Positions 37,001-49,059 of a DNA stretch of 64,000 bases are shown here, in pieces. Within the stretch, counting starts at the first letter, position 1; each line of letters begins with the position of its first letter. The notes under the pieces are model-generated. The model was given only the letters and a program-made list of their open reading frames with translations, did not search any database and was not told the origin of the DNA. The translations under genes and the position numbers were made by a program. This DNA is from Siphonodentalium dalli (Eukaryota; Mollusca; Scaphopoda; Gadilida; Siphonodentaliidae): the NCBI GenBank assembly GCA_032622095.1, contig CP136062.1:8335710-8399709 (forward strand), in the 5' to 3' direction.

Positions 37001-39883
37001 GACCAGGTCAGGTACATCCTGAATTTCACTATTATAGTGATATACGACCAGGTCAGGCACATCCTGAATTCCACTATTATAGTGGTATACGACCAGGTCA
37101 GGTACATCCTGAATTCCACTATTATAGTGGTATACGACCAGGTCAGGTACATCCTGAATTCCACTATTATAGTGGTATACGACCAGGTCAGGTACATCCT
37201 GAATTCCACTATTATAGTGGTATACGACCAGGTCAGGCACATCTGAATTCCACTATTATAGTGGTATACGACCAGGTCAGGCACATCCTGAATACCACTA
37301 TTATAGTGGTATACGACCAGGTCAGGTACATCCTGAATTCCACTATTATAGTGATATATAACCAGGTCAGGTACATCCTGAATTCCACTATTATAGTGGT
37401 ATACGACCAGGTCAGGTACATCCTGAATTCCACTATTATAGTGGTATACGACCAGGTCAGGTACATCCTGAATTCCACTATTATAGTGATATATAACCAG
37501 GTCAGGTACATCCTGAATTCCACTATTATAGTGGTATACGACCAGGTCAGGCACATCCTGAATTCCACTATTATAGTAGTATATAACCAGGTCAGGTACA
37601 TCCTGAATTCCACTATTATAGTGGTATACGACCAGGTCAGGTACATCCTGAATTCCACTACTATAGTTGTATATAACCAGGTCAGGTACATCCTGAATTC
37701 CACTATTATAGTGATATATAACCAGGTCAGGCACATCCTGAATTCCACTATTATAGTGGTATACGACCAGGTCAGGTACATCCTGAATTCCACTATTATA
37801 GTGGTATACGACCAGGTCAGGTACATCCTGAATTCCACTATTATAGTGATATATAACCAGGTCAGGCACATCCTGAATTCCAATATTATAGTGATATACA
37901 ACCAGGTCAGGTACATCCTGAATTCCACTATTATATTGGTATACGACCAGGTCAGGTACATCCTGAATTCCACTATTATAGTGATATATAACCAGGTCAG
38001 GCAAATCCTGAATTCCACTATTATAGTGGTATATGACCAGGTCAGGCACATCCTGAATTCCACTATTATAGTGGTATATGACCATGTCAGGTACATCCTG
38101 AATTCCACTATTATAGTGGTATATGACCAGGTCAGGTACATCCTGAATTCCACTATTTTAGTGATATATAACCAGGTCAGGCACATCCTGAATTCCACTA
38201 TTATAGTGGTATATGACCAGGTCAGGTACATCCTGAATTCCACTATTATAGTGATATATAACCAGGTCAGGCACATCCTGAATTCCACTATTATAGTGGT
38301 ATACGACCAGGTCAGGTACATCCTGAATTCCACTACTATAGTTGTATATAACCAGGTCAGGTACATCCTGAATTCCACTATTATAGTGATATATAACCAG
38401 GTCAGGCACATCCTGAATTCCACTATTATAGTGGTATACGACCAGGTCAGGTACATCCTGAATTCCACTATTATAGTGGTATACGACCAGGTCAGGTACA
38501 TCCTGAATTCCACTATTATAGTGGTATACGACCAGGTCAGGTACATCCTGAATTCCACTATTATAGTGGTATACGACCAGGTCAGGTACATCCTGAATAC
38601 CACTATTATAGTGGTATACGACCAGGTCAGGTACATCCTGAATACCACTATTATAGTGATATATAACCAGGTCAGGCACATCCTGAATTCCACTATTATA
38701 GTGGTATACGACCAGGTCAGGTACATCCTGAATTCCACTATTATAGTGGTATACGACCAGGTCAGGTACATCCTGAATTCCACTATTATAGTGGTATACG
38801 ACCAGGTCAGGTACATCCTGAATTCCACTACTATAGTTGTATATAACCAGGTCAGGTACATCATGAATTCCACTATTATAGTGATATATAACCAGGTCAG
38901 GCACATCCTGAATTCCACTATTATAGTGGTATACGACCAGGTCAGGTACATCCTGAATTCCACTATTATAGTGGTATACGACCAGGTCAGGTACATCCTG
39001 AATTCCACTATTATAGTGGTATACGACCAGGTCAGGTACATCCTGAATTCCACTATTATAGTGGTATACGACCAGGTCAGGTACATCCTGAATACCACTA
39101 TTATAGTGGTATACGACCAGGTCAGGTACATCCTGAATACCACTATTATAGTGGTATACGACCAGGTCAGGTACATCCTGAATTCCACTATTATAGTGGT
39201 ATATAACCAGGTCAGGTACATCCTGAATTCCACTATTATAGTGGTATATGACCAGGTCAGGTACATCCTGAATTCCACTATTATAGTGGTATATGACCAG
39301 GTCAGGTACATCCTGAATTCCACTATTATAGTGGTATATAACAGGTCAGGCACATCCTGAATTCCACTATTATAGTGGTATATGACCAGGTCAGGTACAT
39401 CCTGAATTCCACTATTATAGTGGTATATGACCAGGTCAGACACATCCTGAATTCCACTATTATAGTGGTATATAACCAGGTCAGGTACATCCTGAATTCC
39501 ACTATTATAGTGGTATATGACCAGGTCAGACACATCCTGAATTCCACTATTATAGTGGTATACGACCAGGTCAGGTACATCCTGAATTCCACTATTATAG
39601 TGGTATACGACCAGGTCAGGCACATCCTGAATTCCACTATTATAGTGGTATACGACCAGGTCAGGTACATCCTGAATTCCACTATTATAGTGGTATACGA
39701 CCAGGTCAGGCACATCCTGAATTCCACTATTATAGTGGTATACGACCAGGTCAGGTACATCCTGAATTCCACTATTATAGTGGTTTACGACCAGGTCAGG
39801 TACATCCTGAATTCCACTATTATAGTGGTATACGACCAGGTCAGGTACATCCTGAATTCCACTATTATAGTGGTATACGACCA

Positions 39884-40285
39884 TTAACGTTTTGTTAATT
39901 TGATAAAAGAGGGATAATCCAAAATCATATTTCACACAAATATTATTCAAAATCATTGTCGCACTAATTCGGTATCATACATATAGTTTGTCCAGGAGAA
40001 TGATTAATCATGACGGTACATGCTATTAGCAACTCAAATAGCATGCACTTAGTTGAAATGTTATGAAGGAGCGATTGGGTCATCCTGATATTGTCATTTA
40101 GAAGGCATATATTAGTAATATATTATAATATAATTGAACAACAAAGCTGGCGCAAAAGATCGCATAACGAATTTAGTCGGAAGACTGTTCATTCGCTGCG
40201 ATATTTTTAAGAGTGACATTTGGATGTGCACGGATGTGCGCCCTCTTCTATCCGACGCAAATACAGGAAACGCGAATATCGTATA
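39884..40285. other. Right flank of the satellite, no gene seen
   Basis: The array ends in '...tatacgacca' and passes to AT-rich unique sequence. No transposon end could be fixed at the junction. Confidence 0.5.
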
Positions 40286-40330
40286 GCCATATTCCACTAT
40301 AATAGTGGAATTCAGGATATGCATGACGTG
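40286..40330 (-). repeat. Lone inverted monomer of the 45-bp satellite
   Basis: 40,291-40,320 is the reverse complement of the satellite segment from 'atatcctgaattcc' through 'ctattatagtggaat'. Weaker similarity reaches about 40,330. It lies 400 bp outside the array in opposite orientation. Confidence 0.88.
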
Positions 40331-40925
40331 TTATTACTGGATCAATTGATCTCAGATTTGACTGTTTTTTTTACATTTGGTTCAAATAGGGGCAGAATAG
40401 GACATTTACCCATATATATGTGGACTGTTAAGCTCATGTGTTGATTTATGAGCTGAGTTTAGAACCACATCATTGTTGGGGGGGGTATGTGTTTGACTCC
40501 CTAACTTTGGTATTTAGCAGAAAATCTGTTGTAACTTGACCAACACATGGCCACATTTAGAATATTTCTAACTTTATTAACTTTTGAAGCCACATGAAGT
40601 CGTGAATATCCATGTTGGTAGGCTGATAGAGGTTTATCGTGTTTCAGCCGCTATGCCACATCACAACGTCAGTTTTACTGGTTGAATGACTACACAAAAA
40701 GTTAATTGCCCCACCCCACCAAACGGACACCCATGTTGTTCAGCTTTGGTACGTTAATTAAGCTAGCTTATGTTCATATTAAGTACAATGCTACATGTAT
40801 TATACATCGGAATGTTTATTTAAGTAAGATGTCCATGCGTGACACCATTTTGGCAAACCCGCCATTGTGCAATTGTGACAGTATATGAATTATGTTTGAT
40901 CGTCTTGCCGAAAGTTTCTAGTTGC
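40331..40925. other. Intergenic, no gene seen
   Basis: This includes a 'ggttcaaataggggcag' phrase near 40,378 recalling the AGCTCACC-family units, followed by 'taagctcatg'. It may be a small relic of that family. Nothing coding. Confidence 0.45.
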
Positions 40926-41438
40926 GTCCAATGTTGTGCAAATTTCTTTTGACAAATGGCCACTTGACTGCATTCAAAATAGAAACTGATATTTCGCGCT
41001 ATGAGCAATAATGTATCATTTGAAGGCGTGTCCATTGGCATGACAATGCACACAGCCAGAACTAATTAGTAAAATTCCACGGTCACGTCACTATAGTTAT
41101 TTGATGCACACTCATGTTCTGGTTCAGCTAAAATGTAAATCGATAGCCATAATTATACGTCATGGCTGAAGCACTACAAAATGTCCAATGTTGTGCAAAT
41201 TTCTTTTGACAAATGGCCACTAGACTGCATTCAAAATATAAACTGATGTTTCGCGCTATGATCGATAATGTATCATTTTAAGGCATGCACAATGGCGTGA
41301 CAATGCACACACCCAAAACTAATTGGTATTATAATTCCACGGTCGCGTCACTATAGTTATCTGATACACCCTCATGTAAAGTTACCTTAAATGTAAATCG
41401 ATAGCCATACTTATTCGTCACGACTGAAGCACTACACA
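40926..41438 (+). repeat. Tandem duplication, about 257-bp unit, two copies
   Basis: Copy 1 (40,926-41,182) and copy 2 (41,183-41,438) start with 'gtccaatgttgtgcaaattt' and share 'tgacaaatggccact', 'tttcgcgctatga', 'gacaatgcacaca', 'cgtcactatagttat' and 'atcgatagccata'. They are clearly diverged. Function unknown. Confidence 0.85.
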
Positions 41439-41965
41439 GTGTACTTGAGCTACATATTAACAAGTCTCCAGATCGTGTTGTTTCACCCAATTTGGGTGTT
41501 TATTTGCGAGTGGATTTCCAACTGATGTGTGTGTCGGAATAAATGAGGTGGAGGATTTGTGTAAATGTTAGCCCAAACTACATTTCCAAGTAACGATGGT
41601 TTTGTTGTTTATTTTGAGGAGTCATACCACATCAGATGAATTCAGCCCAAATATATTAACAGTTGTCATGTAAACCATTTGCAGTAGGTTAGCGTTATTT
41701 GGTATTTGCGGATGTCGTTTAACATGGGGAGAATAGACTATTACGATTGAACGGGCATGTGCATTTGTCGTTTTTTAGTGTATAGCAACATGATAATCAA
41801 TAACAGAGGCCTTCTCTGTCCAATACAGCCACTCTATTTATGCTATTAATTGGGGAACTTTCCAAATTAAACTACGTAATTGATATCACAAATGGATACC
41901 TGCTGCAAATTAAGGAACTTTGCTTACGATTATGGCGCCACATATAGAAGGTGCCATTATCGGGA
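41439..41965. other. Intergenic, no gene seen
   Basis: No supportable frame or repeat. Confidence 0.5.
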
Positions 41966-42440
41966 CACACTATAAAGTGTATGCCGAGGCCGAACCGGCT
42001 CGAAATAAAAGGTGTATACGGGGTGTTATATGGCGTTTGGTCCGTTGTTTCTCAATGAATATTATTGACATTTGGTGTATATGTCCGGGCTGGGACGTGG
42101 ATTCCAATAACGTTTGAATTGTTTTTAAATTCACAAATTTGTTGATTTTATTAAACTTTTTCGTTCTGAAACACACTATAAAGTGTACATGTATGTGGCC
42201 GGCTCCAAACTAAAAGGTGTAAGCGGACTTGATGTCGCATTCTCTTCTTTGTTTATAAATGGATATGACTGAAATTTAGTAACTATGTCCGGGTTATGAC
42301 ATGGAAAACATTAACGTTTGAATTGTTTTTAAATTCACAAATTTGTTGATTTTATTAAACTTTTCGTTCTTTCATTCTATAAAGAGTAAGCGACCTGCTC
42401 CAATTAAAAAGTGTAAGCTGCTTATGTGCTTATAGTGTTA
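41966..42440 (+). repeat. Tandem repeat, about 200-206-bp unit, 2.3 copies
   Basis: Units begin at 41,966, 42,172 and about 42,373 with 'cacactataaagtgta'-like sequence. The first two share 'aacgtttgaattgttttt' and 'acaaatttgttgatttta'. Confidence 0.85.
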
Positions 42441-43724
42441 TATGTCATCGGATTAACTAATTGGCGACTCTAGACTATTGTGTTTTGGGGTATTTGAGGT
42501 TTTTTTTGCGAAATAATAATTTAGAAAGTGAATACATTTATTTTAAATGATAACTTTATGTAATCATAATAAACACATAACATATAATAATAAACTCAAT
42601 ACATGACAAAGATGACTCAATGAAGTTTATAAAGTGCACATACAAATATTAAGGTAAGAATCTTTTTAAGGAAGCCGATAAAATTAAATTTTAATTAAAT
42701 TTAAATTTAAAAGTGAGAATTATTAATTTACTGATTTAAATATAAAAATATTATTGAAATTATTATGTCAATTTTGTTAATTAATTATTAATTTACTGGC
42801 CAAATAACTGGCCAAATGTCATTATCACATCGAGAATTCTGGTGTATAGATCGAAATTGAGTACAAATTTCGGGATTGAAAAAAGACCACACAATGATGA
42901 AACTATATATCGATCGAATATACATGTCTCAAAGTTATCGGGGCGGAAATGCCCTTAACAACAATTTTGTCAATCCCATCATTTTATACACAAAAGACAA
43001 CCTAAATCGGTTGAACAAGGAGAGGTGTTAACAATTAAAGCGCAAGATAACTAGTTGCGACTGGTATGCAAATATTATAGGCATTTCGATTACAACCTTT
43101 TACGGACGGGTAGCGTCATATCGCACGTTCGTAACTTGATTTTCACGTGCCACAAATGTACATTTTTAATATTTCAACAGCCAATATTGCTACTTGTGCT
43201 AACAAATATTTATCAAAAATGGTCAAATGTCACAGTCAAGATATGAGCTGCATTAGATCATCCTACAAATAGTCCTGAATGTCCAAATGTTTGACATTTC
43301 CCCTTATTTGTTATCTTAACTTGCACTTTAACTATCATATGTAACCATGAAAACCCCCCACACTCTTTTGTCAATGGTAGTCTTTTATATATTTAAACTA
43401 TTGATTAACTATAGTTTACAATGTGCTAGAATTTATCCAAAATACGACAAATTGTATCTTGTTTTAGTGGAAATAAGTCACGTACATGATAGCATGTTCC
43501 AGAAAATAACACAATATAACACAGTATAAATAGTATACGCCTTATACACGATCATACACCTCTACCAGCCTGAGAACAAAAATCAGAATATCGGAATTTT
43601 CCGGTATAAGAGAAGAATCGAACGCATTCTGAGAGGTGCCACACAGCACCGAACATGAAACTGTAAATTCTATGAATTCGGTAGGCCATATTGTCGATTT
43701 GCTTAGATTGATCGACTGGCGGAT
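42441..43724. other. AT-rich intergenic sequence, no gene seen
   Basis: Especially AT-rich between 42,500 and 42,800. Open frames are 60-63 codons and unremarkable. Confidence 0.5.
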
Positions 43725-43787
43725 TTCAGCGTCGACTTGTTTAATAATCGAGTCGACGTCGATTAGTCAAATAATTGTTTCAACACT
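43725..43787 (-). mobile_element. hAT-like terminal fragment (CAGTGTTGAAACAATT end)
   Basis: On the minus strand it starts CAGTGTTGAAACAATTATTT, then 'gactaatcgacgtcgactcg'. This is a widespread form of hAT terminus with TCGACTAATCG-type subterminal repeats. Only one end is found and no transposase is nearby. Confidence 0.5.
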
Positions 43788-44074
43788 GGTCAGCAACCAT
43801 ATATGCCTTGTGTAACAACCGTGAACTACTTTAAATAGATCCATTGAACTTGAGAAGGATTGGTTTTGCAACAAATAGGTACCGACAGTATCATTAGTAT
43901 TATGACACATAGTTGTCAGCAGCTTTTGAGATAAACTACATGTAGGTCACTGCGGATGGTCAGTTGAGCTCTTGATCTGCATGGCAGGTGTTACACGTGT
44001 GGCAATCAAAGAGTAATTACATGGAGTAATAACTTAATCTCTTTATAATCTTATATATCCATCAACGTTTTCCG

Positions 44075-44575
44075 AGTTTTGATGAAAAACATGGCCGCCA
44101 ATGACCATCTTCGATGTTATTCTTTCCATGACTCAATAATTTGGTATACCCTACTTGTCCAATCGTTAATAAACTTCATAAGGATCTTCGGGATAACAAC
44201 AAGATGGGAGTATAGTATAGTTTTTCCGAATTTCGTTAAAAAACATGCCACTGACAGCGATTTTGGGTGTTACTATTAGCATTACTAAACCCTTTAGCAC
44301 AGCCTACAGTCCACTTCACTCATCCGATCATCACCAAACTTCATATTTATCTTGATATTGATCTATTATATGAGAGCTATCAAATATTTGTTTTTATTTC
44401 ATAGGAAAAAATGGTCGCCAGCAGCCATATTGCATTTACGTTATATGTTATCGCTTCATATCGATATCTAGTATTACTTAGACATTTCAGCTTTCCAGAT
44501 TCATAATCGCTCCATTGACGGTAACAGATTAAATTACCCCCATCTTCGGATAGAGTGTCACTGAAATTTTATTTT
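44075..44575 (+). repeat. Relic of the 163-bp family with its tail
   Basis: 'aaacatggccgccaatgacc', 'aaaaacatgccactgacagc' and 'ggtcgccagcagccatattg' mark three decayed units. 'tattacttagacatttcag' and 'aatcgctccattgacggtaa' mark the tail. The order (units then tail) matches the array at 20.4-21.4 kb. Confidence 0.75.
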
Positions 44576-44867
44576 GTCAGACTGCCTGTAGTCACTGATT
44601 ATATGTGGAAATAATCTGTAATAAGATGTAGCATTCCGCATTCCTGTCATTATTTGAAATATAAAAATGTACCTGATACATGTAGTCCAATGAAAATTAA
44701 CAAGCGTCCATAAATTAAATTTACTTATGATCCTATTATCACATGCACCCTTCAAATCTATTTTTAATGACCCCTATGTAATATTGATATAGATACATTT
44801 GTCAAACATTTCTTTGTACAATATACAGGTATATAGTTTTTAACTAAATCTAGAAATATGTAATACT

Positions 44868-45235
44868 AGCTGATGTACTCGACTTTGTTCGGGCTATTTG
44901 GGGATTTCTTTGTGATCGCCTCCATCTGGGCAGTACCCGGTAAATACAGCGTCTGGACAAACTATTGTTCAATTGGTCCAGAAACATGCCTATATCAGCA
45001 CGGTCGAGGACATGGTCCCACGTGAAATTTGACCCGTCCATATTGCTCCCGGGATCAAAGTAGTCCTGCACACAACATTTTAGTCGGATCGGTCAAGGTC
45101 CAGAAACATTCCTATGAGCGAGGTCAAGTTGACACGTTAAATACCAAATCCGAGTCGGATCGGTCGAGCAGTTTTCGAGTCTATAACACACATACATATA
45201 TACAGTCATACACACATACATACATACAGATATTC
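44868..45235 (+). mobile_element. Dispersed retroelement-like 3' segment ending in an ACAT-rich tail
   Basis: Duplicated phrases 'atatcagcacggtcgag' / 'tcggatcggtcgagc' and 'gtccagaaacat' (two copies, about 44,978 and 45,099) precede 'agcagttttcgagtctataa' and a CACATACATA-type microsatellite tail. This resembles the 3' end of LINE or SINE families. No protein is recognisable, so the class is tentative. Confidence 0.45.
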
Positions 45236-45679
45236 CAAACTGTATAATAGATAGCTACAATAATAAAATGATAAATAGTTCATGGTTGACCTGATGCATG
45301 CATCTTAGTTTTCTTGTATTCTGTGTTATGTTGAACGATATTAAGAATAACGACTCTAATGTATTAGGCCGGTACGAATTCAGATTTCGAGATACCCTGC
45401 ATGGCCGAGCCGTCGAGTAAAACTTGTTTCAGTGGATAAACAGATGAAACGATCGTATTTGTGTTAACGTCTCCACATTCAGTATCCACTATAGTATCGT
45501 TGGTTGGCAAACACAATCTGACCTTTATACGAATTTATTTTGTACCATTTGAGAGTTCTTTGGCGACACAAAACGAATACGACTATAAAACAAATTATAT
45601 TATGCTTTTTCAACCGAAAATCGTAAGCATTACGACAAAACCGAGTTTTTTCAATTTCTGCTAAATGATTTAATAGCAT

Positions 45680-46330
45680 TCAAGTTTATGTCTACAAACT
45701 CGAACATTAAAGTAAAACAGTATATATTGTAGTCCCTGACTCGAAATTTTTATAAATATTTGATTTGTTTCCCAAACAATTATATAAAACGCATTTGTTT
45801 ATTTTCCGGAAAGCAAAAAAAGAGAAGAATATAGTAAGGGTGGTGGTAATTGGCAATTTCCTTCCGTCTTGGATTAAAACATGGCATACTAACCCCAAGA
45901 TGGCTGCCAATAACGTGGCCGGAATATAGGTGGAAATAGTGAAATATGTAAGAACGCACGGCGATTACTTGCTTAAATGGCTTAACTAACACAACAGTCG
46001 TTAATAAACTGCTAAACTATAGTTTAGAGTATAGATCCCGATCTACAAACTCGAACATTAAATTGAAAACAGTACTCAGTGCATCTCCTGGCACCAATTT
46101 TGTATCATATATAGGCATATTTCTCAAAAAATAATCTAAAATCACGTTTGTCATCTCGGAAGGCATAAAGCACACAAAAGTAGCATGGCGGAAATATTTA
46201 GTGTGTAGGATAATTCAGTGCCGTTTTTGGATTACAAAATGTCTTACTAATACCAAGATGACTGCCAATACGGTGGCCAGAATAAATTGTAAAATATGTC
46301 ATGTTTAACTTAATCGCCATAATCGCCGTC
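45680..46330 (+). repeat. Diverged tandem duplication, about 345-bp unit
   Basis: Copies at about 45,680-46,010 and 46,030-46,310 share 'tctacaaactcgaacatta', 'catac/cttactaa..ccaagatg', 'ctgccaata' and 'gtggcc.gaata' in order. Confidence 0.7.
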
Positions 46331-46477
46331 TGCAATGTCTCATACAACCCAAAATATTATATTTATTCTATCAAGTTACTCCGGGACATTATGATGCGCA
46401 ATTCTGTTTAAATTGCTAACATAATGGTGCACAGGATTGACGAATATTTCATCCATGAGCATTGGTGACCAATGGTA

Positions 46478-46562
46478 CATATGAGATGGATAAGTCGTGG
46501 ATACCACCATTGATGTCTGAGCTAGACGAGGTTGGCGCGGGTTCGCACTCCCGAGTTGATTG
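46478..46562 (+). repeat. Possible tRNA-like (SINE) fragment
   Basis: GCGGGTTCGCACTCCCG at 46,538-46,554 looks like a T-arm with a B-box, preceded by 'gatgtctgagctagacgagg'. The acceptor and D-arm cannot be closed convincingly, so it is at best a decayed tRNA-derived sequence. Confidence 0.3.
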
Positions 46563-46699
46563 GACCGATTTATAAACTAGACGTGAGATGAGAAATATCT
46601 CAATGTGGCATTCCGATAAATACAGGACCATTTCGATAAGAGATGAGAATTTGTCACACCCGCTGGAGCAACCACATTTGAAGCAATGATACTGATTTT

Positions 46700-47865
46700 G
46701 AGTCAATGCTTACTTTTAATATGTTATATAATTATACAATGTATCATTGTTGACGGCCGTGAGTTAATTCGTCTAAACCCTAAATCACCATCGCTGCTGT
46801 CATTGACTATTGTCCAGCAGAATACCTGCTGCTGTTGCAAGTGTTATTAGTGTTTAAAACGTATAACCCATGTCATCAATGTATCAATCGGGTCGTATTC
46901 AATATTATTCTTATCTTTCGGGCCAAACGAGCGGACAAATATGGTGAATAATCCATCGTCCCCGCATCGTCGCGATTGTACAGAGACATATGCGTGCACT
47001 CCTTGCACAATTTTCAGTACACCCTAAAGTGCGGCTATCGTGTCTAGTTACTGATTTCGCTCAGTACATTCACAGTTCGTCGCGTCAGTGCTATAAGTTC
47101 GTAACTCCATTTTCGCGGGAAATGAGTATTTGCTATCATTCGATTCGTGAGAAAAAATCCAATCCGATGGGCCAAACTGTTTTTGCATTCGATGGCAAAC
47201 TATTCTCTCAAACCAGTGACACAAATTTCGTATCTCCAGCGATCTTCACAATTATTCGTGCTAGTGCTATAAGGTCGTATGTCCAACAGCAGCCAATCGG
47301 ATGCTTCAGGTTGTCCACGTTACATTTGTTTTGTGTTTGTAAATTCTCAAATGTGTGCTATATGGTCGTATCTCCATGCTAGTCACGTGATCACTCCCGT
47401 GTATGTGGTATCGCCAAACCCGAGGGTATCGCCAAAACCGAGAAAATGGGAAAGTCATTTTCACGTATATGATATGGGGATATGTTGGTTTCTCATCGTA
47501 AAACAGACAACGAACAACGCATGTGTATGTCCACATGAAGCAGTATTTATCCACCCGCTGTCAATCAGTTATCCCAGATCAAACCATTTAATATTTTTTC
47601 AATAGTGTTTTTGCTTTTGCTCACTCAAATTTTCGAGAACACCCACCCACTAGTATAGTTCCTGGACTTCCACGCTGCCGAAACAAATGCCGGTATATAG
47701 TTGAATCTGTCAATGAAGCATAGGATTGAACAGATTTAAAAAAATCAGTGTCGTGCCCAATATCCGCGCGATATGGATGAACCACTGTCGGCCCAGAAAG
47801 ATGTTAACGCCGCAGATGAAGATGTTACCAAACGCCGATTATCTGTGCAGTAAATATGCGTATCA
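46700..47865. other. Intergenic, no recognised gene
   Basis: A phrase 'gtgctata-g-tcgta--tcca' occurs three times (about 47,089, 47,262 and 47,356), and 'atcgccaaacccgag' twice near 47,410-47,440. The overlapping open frames of 82-130 codons run on both strands and look like chance. Confidence 0.45.
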
Positions 47866-47990
47866 CTTAAAGATACGGGCGGCGTTGGCGGTGGGTGTGC
47901 TGTTAAAATGTTCACCTCCGTCCAAAACCGCGATAAACAGAAAGAATAGTAAAATATATACATACGTTGTTCGTATACCAATCAGAACTA
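47866..47990 (+). repeat. Dispersed about 120-bp repeat, copy 1
   Basis: 'aaagatacgggcggcgttgg', 'gctgttaaaa', 'aaaccgcgataaacag' and 'gttcgtataccaatcag' recur at 59,404-59,525 and, weaker, at 63,706-63,815, all in the same orientation. Confidence 0.8.
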
Positions 47991-48147
47991 GAGGTCAGAT
48001 TCCATGGAATCAGATATACTTCCCATCCTATGTGAGTGTTATGCGTATATGTGTGTTCCTCTTCATGCGAATGCATATTGGTGCCTTACGATCCGATGGT
48101 GGACTTGCATTGACATTTCTATGTCTACTATATAATTTGAGACTTCC

Positions 48148-48148
<1 letters not shown>

Positions 48149-48195
<47 letters not shown>

Positions 48196-48202
48196 ATATG
48201 TG
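48149..48202 (+). repeat. (TA)n-(TG)n microsatellite
   Basis: About 18 TA units followed by TG units. It accounts for the YIYIYIY run in the frames across it. Confidence 0.95.
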
Positions 48203-48407
48203 TGGGTACTTCATAGAATCCAAAACGCGTGTACAGATTGAGCTCAAACTTCCTATGTAAGTGTTAAATCCCACCGACACGACCGTGGTCGCGTTTTTGG
48301 AGAAGCTCAGAGCACCGTTTCTCCAATCCCAAATCACCGCAATCGGCACTTCGTGGTTAAGACTTCAACGATCTTTATATTGACCTTATACGGAGGCGTT
48401 AACAATG

Positions 48408-48420
48408 AACGCTCTTTATT
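48408..48420 (-). repeat. AATAAAGAGCGTT motif, inverted copy
   Basis: This is the exact 13-mer on the minus strand. Other exact copies lie at 53,115, 53,889 and 59,670. The shorter AAAGAGCGTT occurs at 54,526, 56,186 and 59,631. Confidence 0.8.
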
Positions 48421-48421
48421 G

Positions 48422-48532
48422 CAATGGACGTGGCTAAACGACTGACCCCATGCGTCCGAAATACGGATGCGGATTCCAATGGACGTGGCGAAACGATTGA
48501 CCCCATGCGTCCGAAATACGGATGCGACGAAA
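48422..48532 (+). repeat. 55-bp tandem repeat, two copies
   Basis: 'caatggacgtggc.aaacga' followed by 'tgaccccatgcgtccgaaat' begins at 48,422 and 48,477 with two or three mismatches. Confidence 0.9.
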
Positions 48533-48691
48533 TGCCATTATCTCGACTAAAAAGGCAGAATTAATCTAAGAGCTCGAAATATTATGCAGAGGGATTTCAC
48601 GACGGGATTAATTGACTGTCCGCTCTGAAGTTTAGGACGGGGAGGACGGGTACCATGAATTAACTCATTGAAAAACAAAGAATGCGTTATA

Positions 48692-48975
48692 TGGGAAACG
48701 GGACGGAGCTATCGACTTGAAATTTGCTATGTAAATGTATCTTGCCCCGGATACACATTTTTTCGGGTCGCCGAGCCCGTGCGACGCCAGCTTCGCGCAT
48801 GCGCAAACGATATCTGGGAAACGGGTGGAGCTATCGACTTGAAATTTGGTATGTGAATGTATCTTGCCCCGGGTACGAATTTTATCGGGCCGCCGAGCCC
48901 GTGCGACGCAAGCTTCGCGCATGCGCAAACCAAATATCGGAAACGGGTGGAGCTATCGACTTGAAATTTGGTTAA
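48692..48975 (+). repeat. About 122-bp tandem repeat, 2.3 copies
   Basis: 'ggaaacggg.cggagctatc' begins near 48,694, 48,817 and 48,939. Units share 'atcttgccccgg', 'gccgagcccgtgcgacgc' and 'cttcgcgcatgcgcaaac'. GC-rich compared with its flanks. Confidence 0.9.
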
Positions 48976-49059
48976 ATTAAAAAAATGTCATGTTTATGAA
49001 ACAAAGCCATGAGACGAATGCCGCCAGTGGCGGGCTAACATGCTAGTTTAATATATATT

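Larger units (their letters stand above)
21764..39883 (+). repeat. 45-bp minisatellite, about 400 tandem copies
   Basis: Monomers carry, in order, a TATACGACC or TATAACC variable block, AGGTCAGG, a (G/C)(T/C)ACATCC block, the EcoRI site GAATTC, and the palindrome CCACTAT-T-ATAGTGG. Units with AATACCAC instead of AATTCCAC extend the palindrome to ten paired bases per arm. Since 45 = 3 x 15, a frame without a stop stays open. Two plus-strand and two minus-strand frames are open with the CGACC variant, so long open frames appear on both strands over the same DNA. The plus frame translates to VYDQVRYILNSTIIV repeats. There is no start context, splice signal or non-repeat domain. Frames break at 1-2-bp indels, mostly left of 27.5 kb. 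Confidence 0.98.

Noticed and set aside
28803-39360. Very long open reading frames on both strands (1,779, 1,325, 1,044, 975, 907 codons)
   Set aside because: They are translations of the 45-bp satellite in stop-free frames. Opposite-strand frames overlap, no non-repeat domain exists, and all end at small indels.
21764-39883. CRISPR-like regular repeat array
   Set aside because: Units are contiguous 45-bp monomers with no unique spacers, no cas genes are nearby, and the setting is eukaryotic.
44850-45071. 73-codon minus-strand frame as a host protein
   Set aside because: It lies in a dispersed, internally repeated segment ending in an ACAT-rich tail, more like a retroelement 3' region.
46538-46554. 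A functional tRNA gene suggested by GGGTTCGCACTCCC
   Set aside because: A matching acceptor stem, D-arm and anticodon arm could not be built. It is kept only as a weak SINE-like fragment.
47726-48241. 171-codon frame ending in an YIYIYI run
   Set aside because: It includes the dispersed 120-bp repeat and the TA microsatellite, which explains its length and composition.
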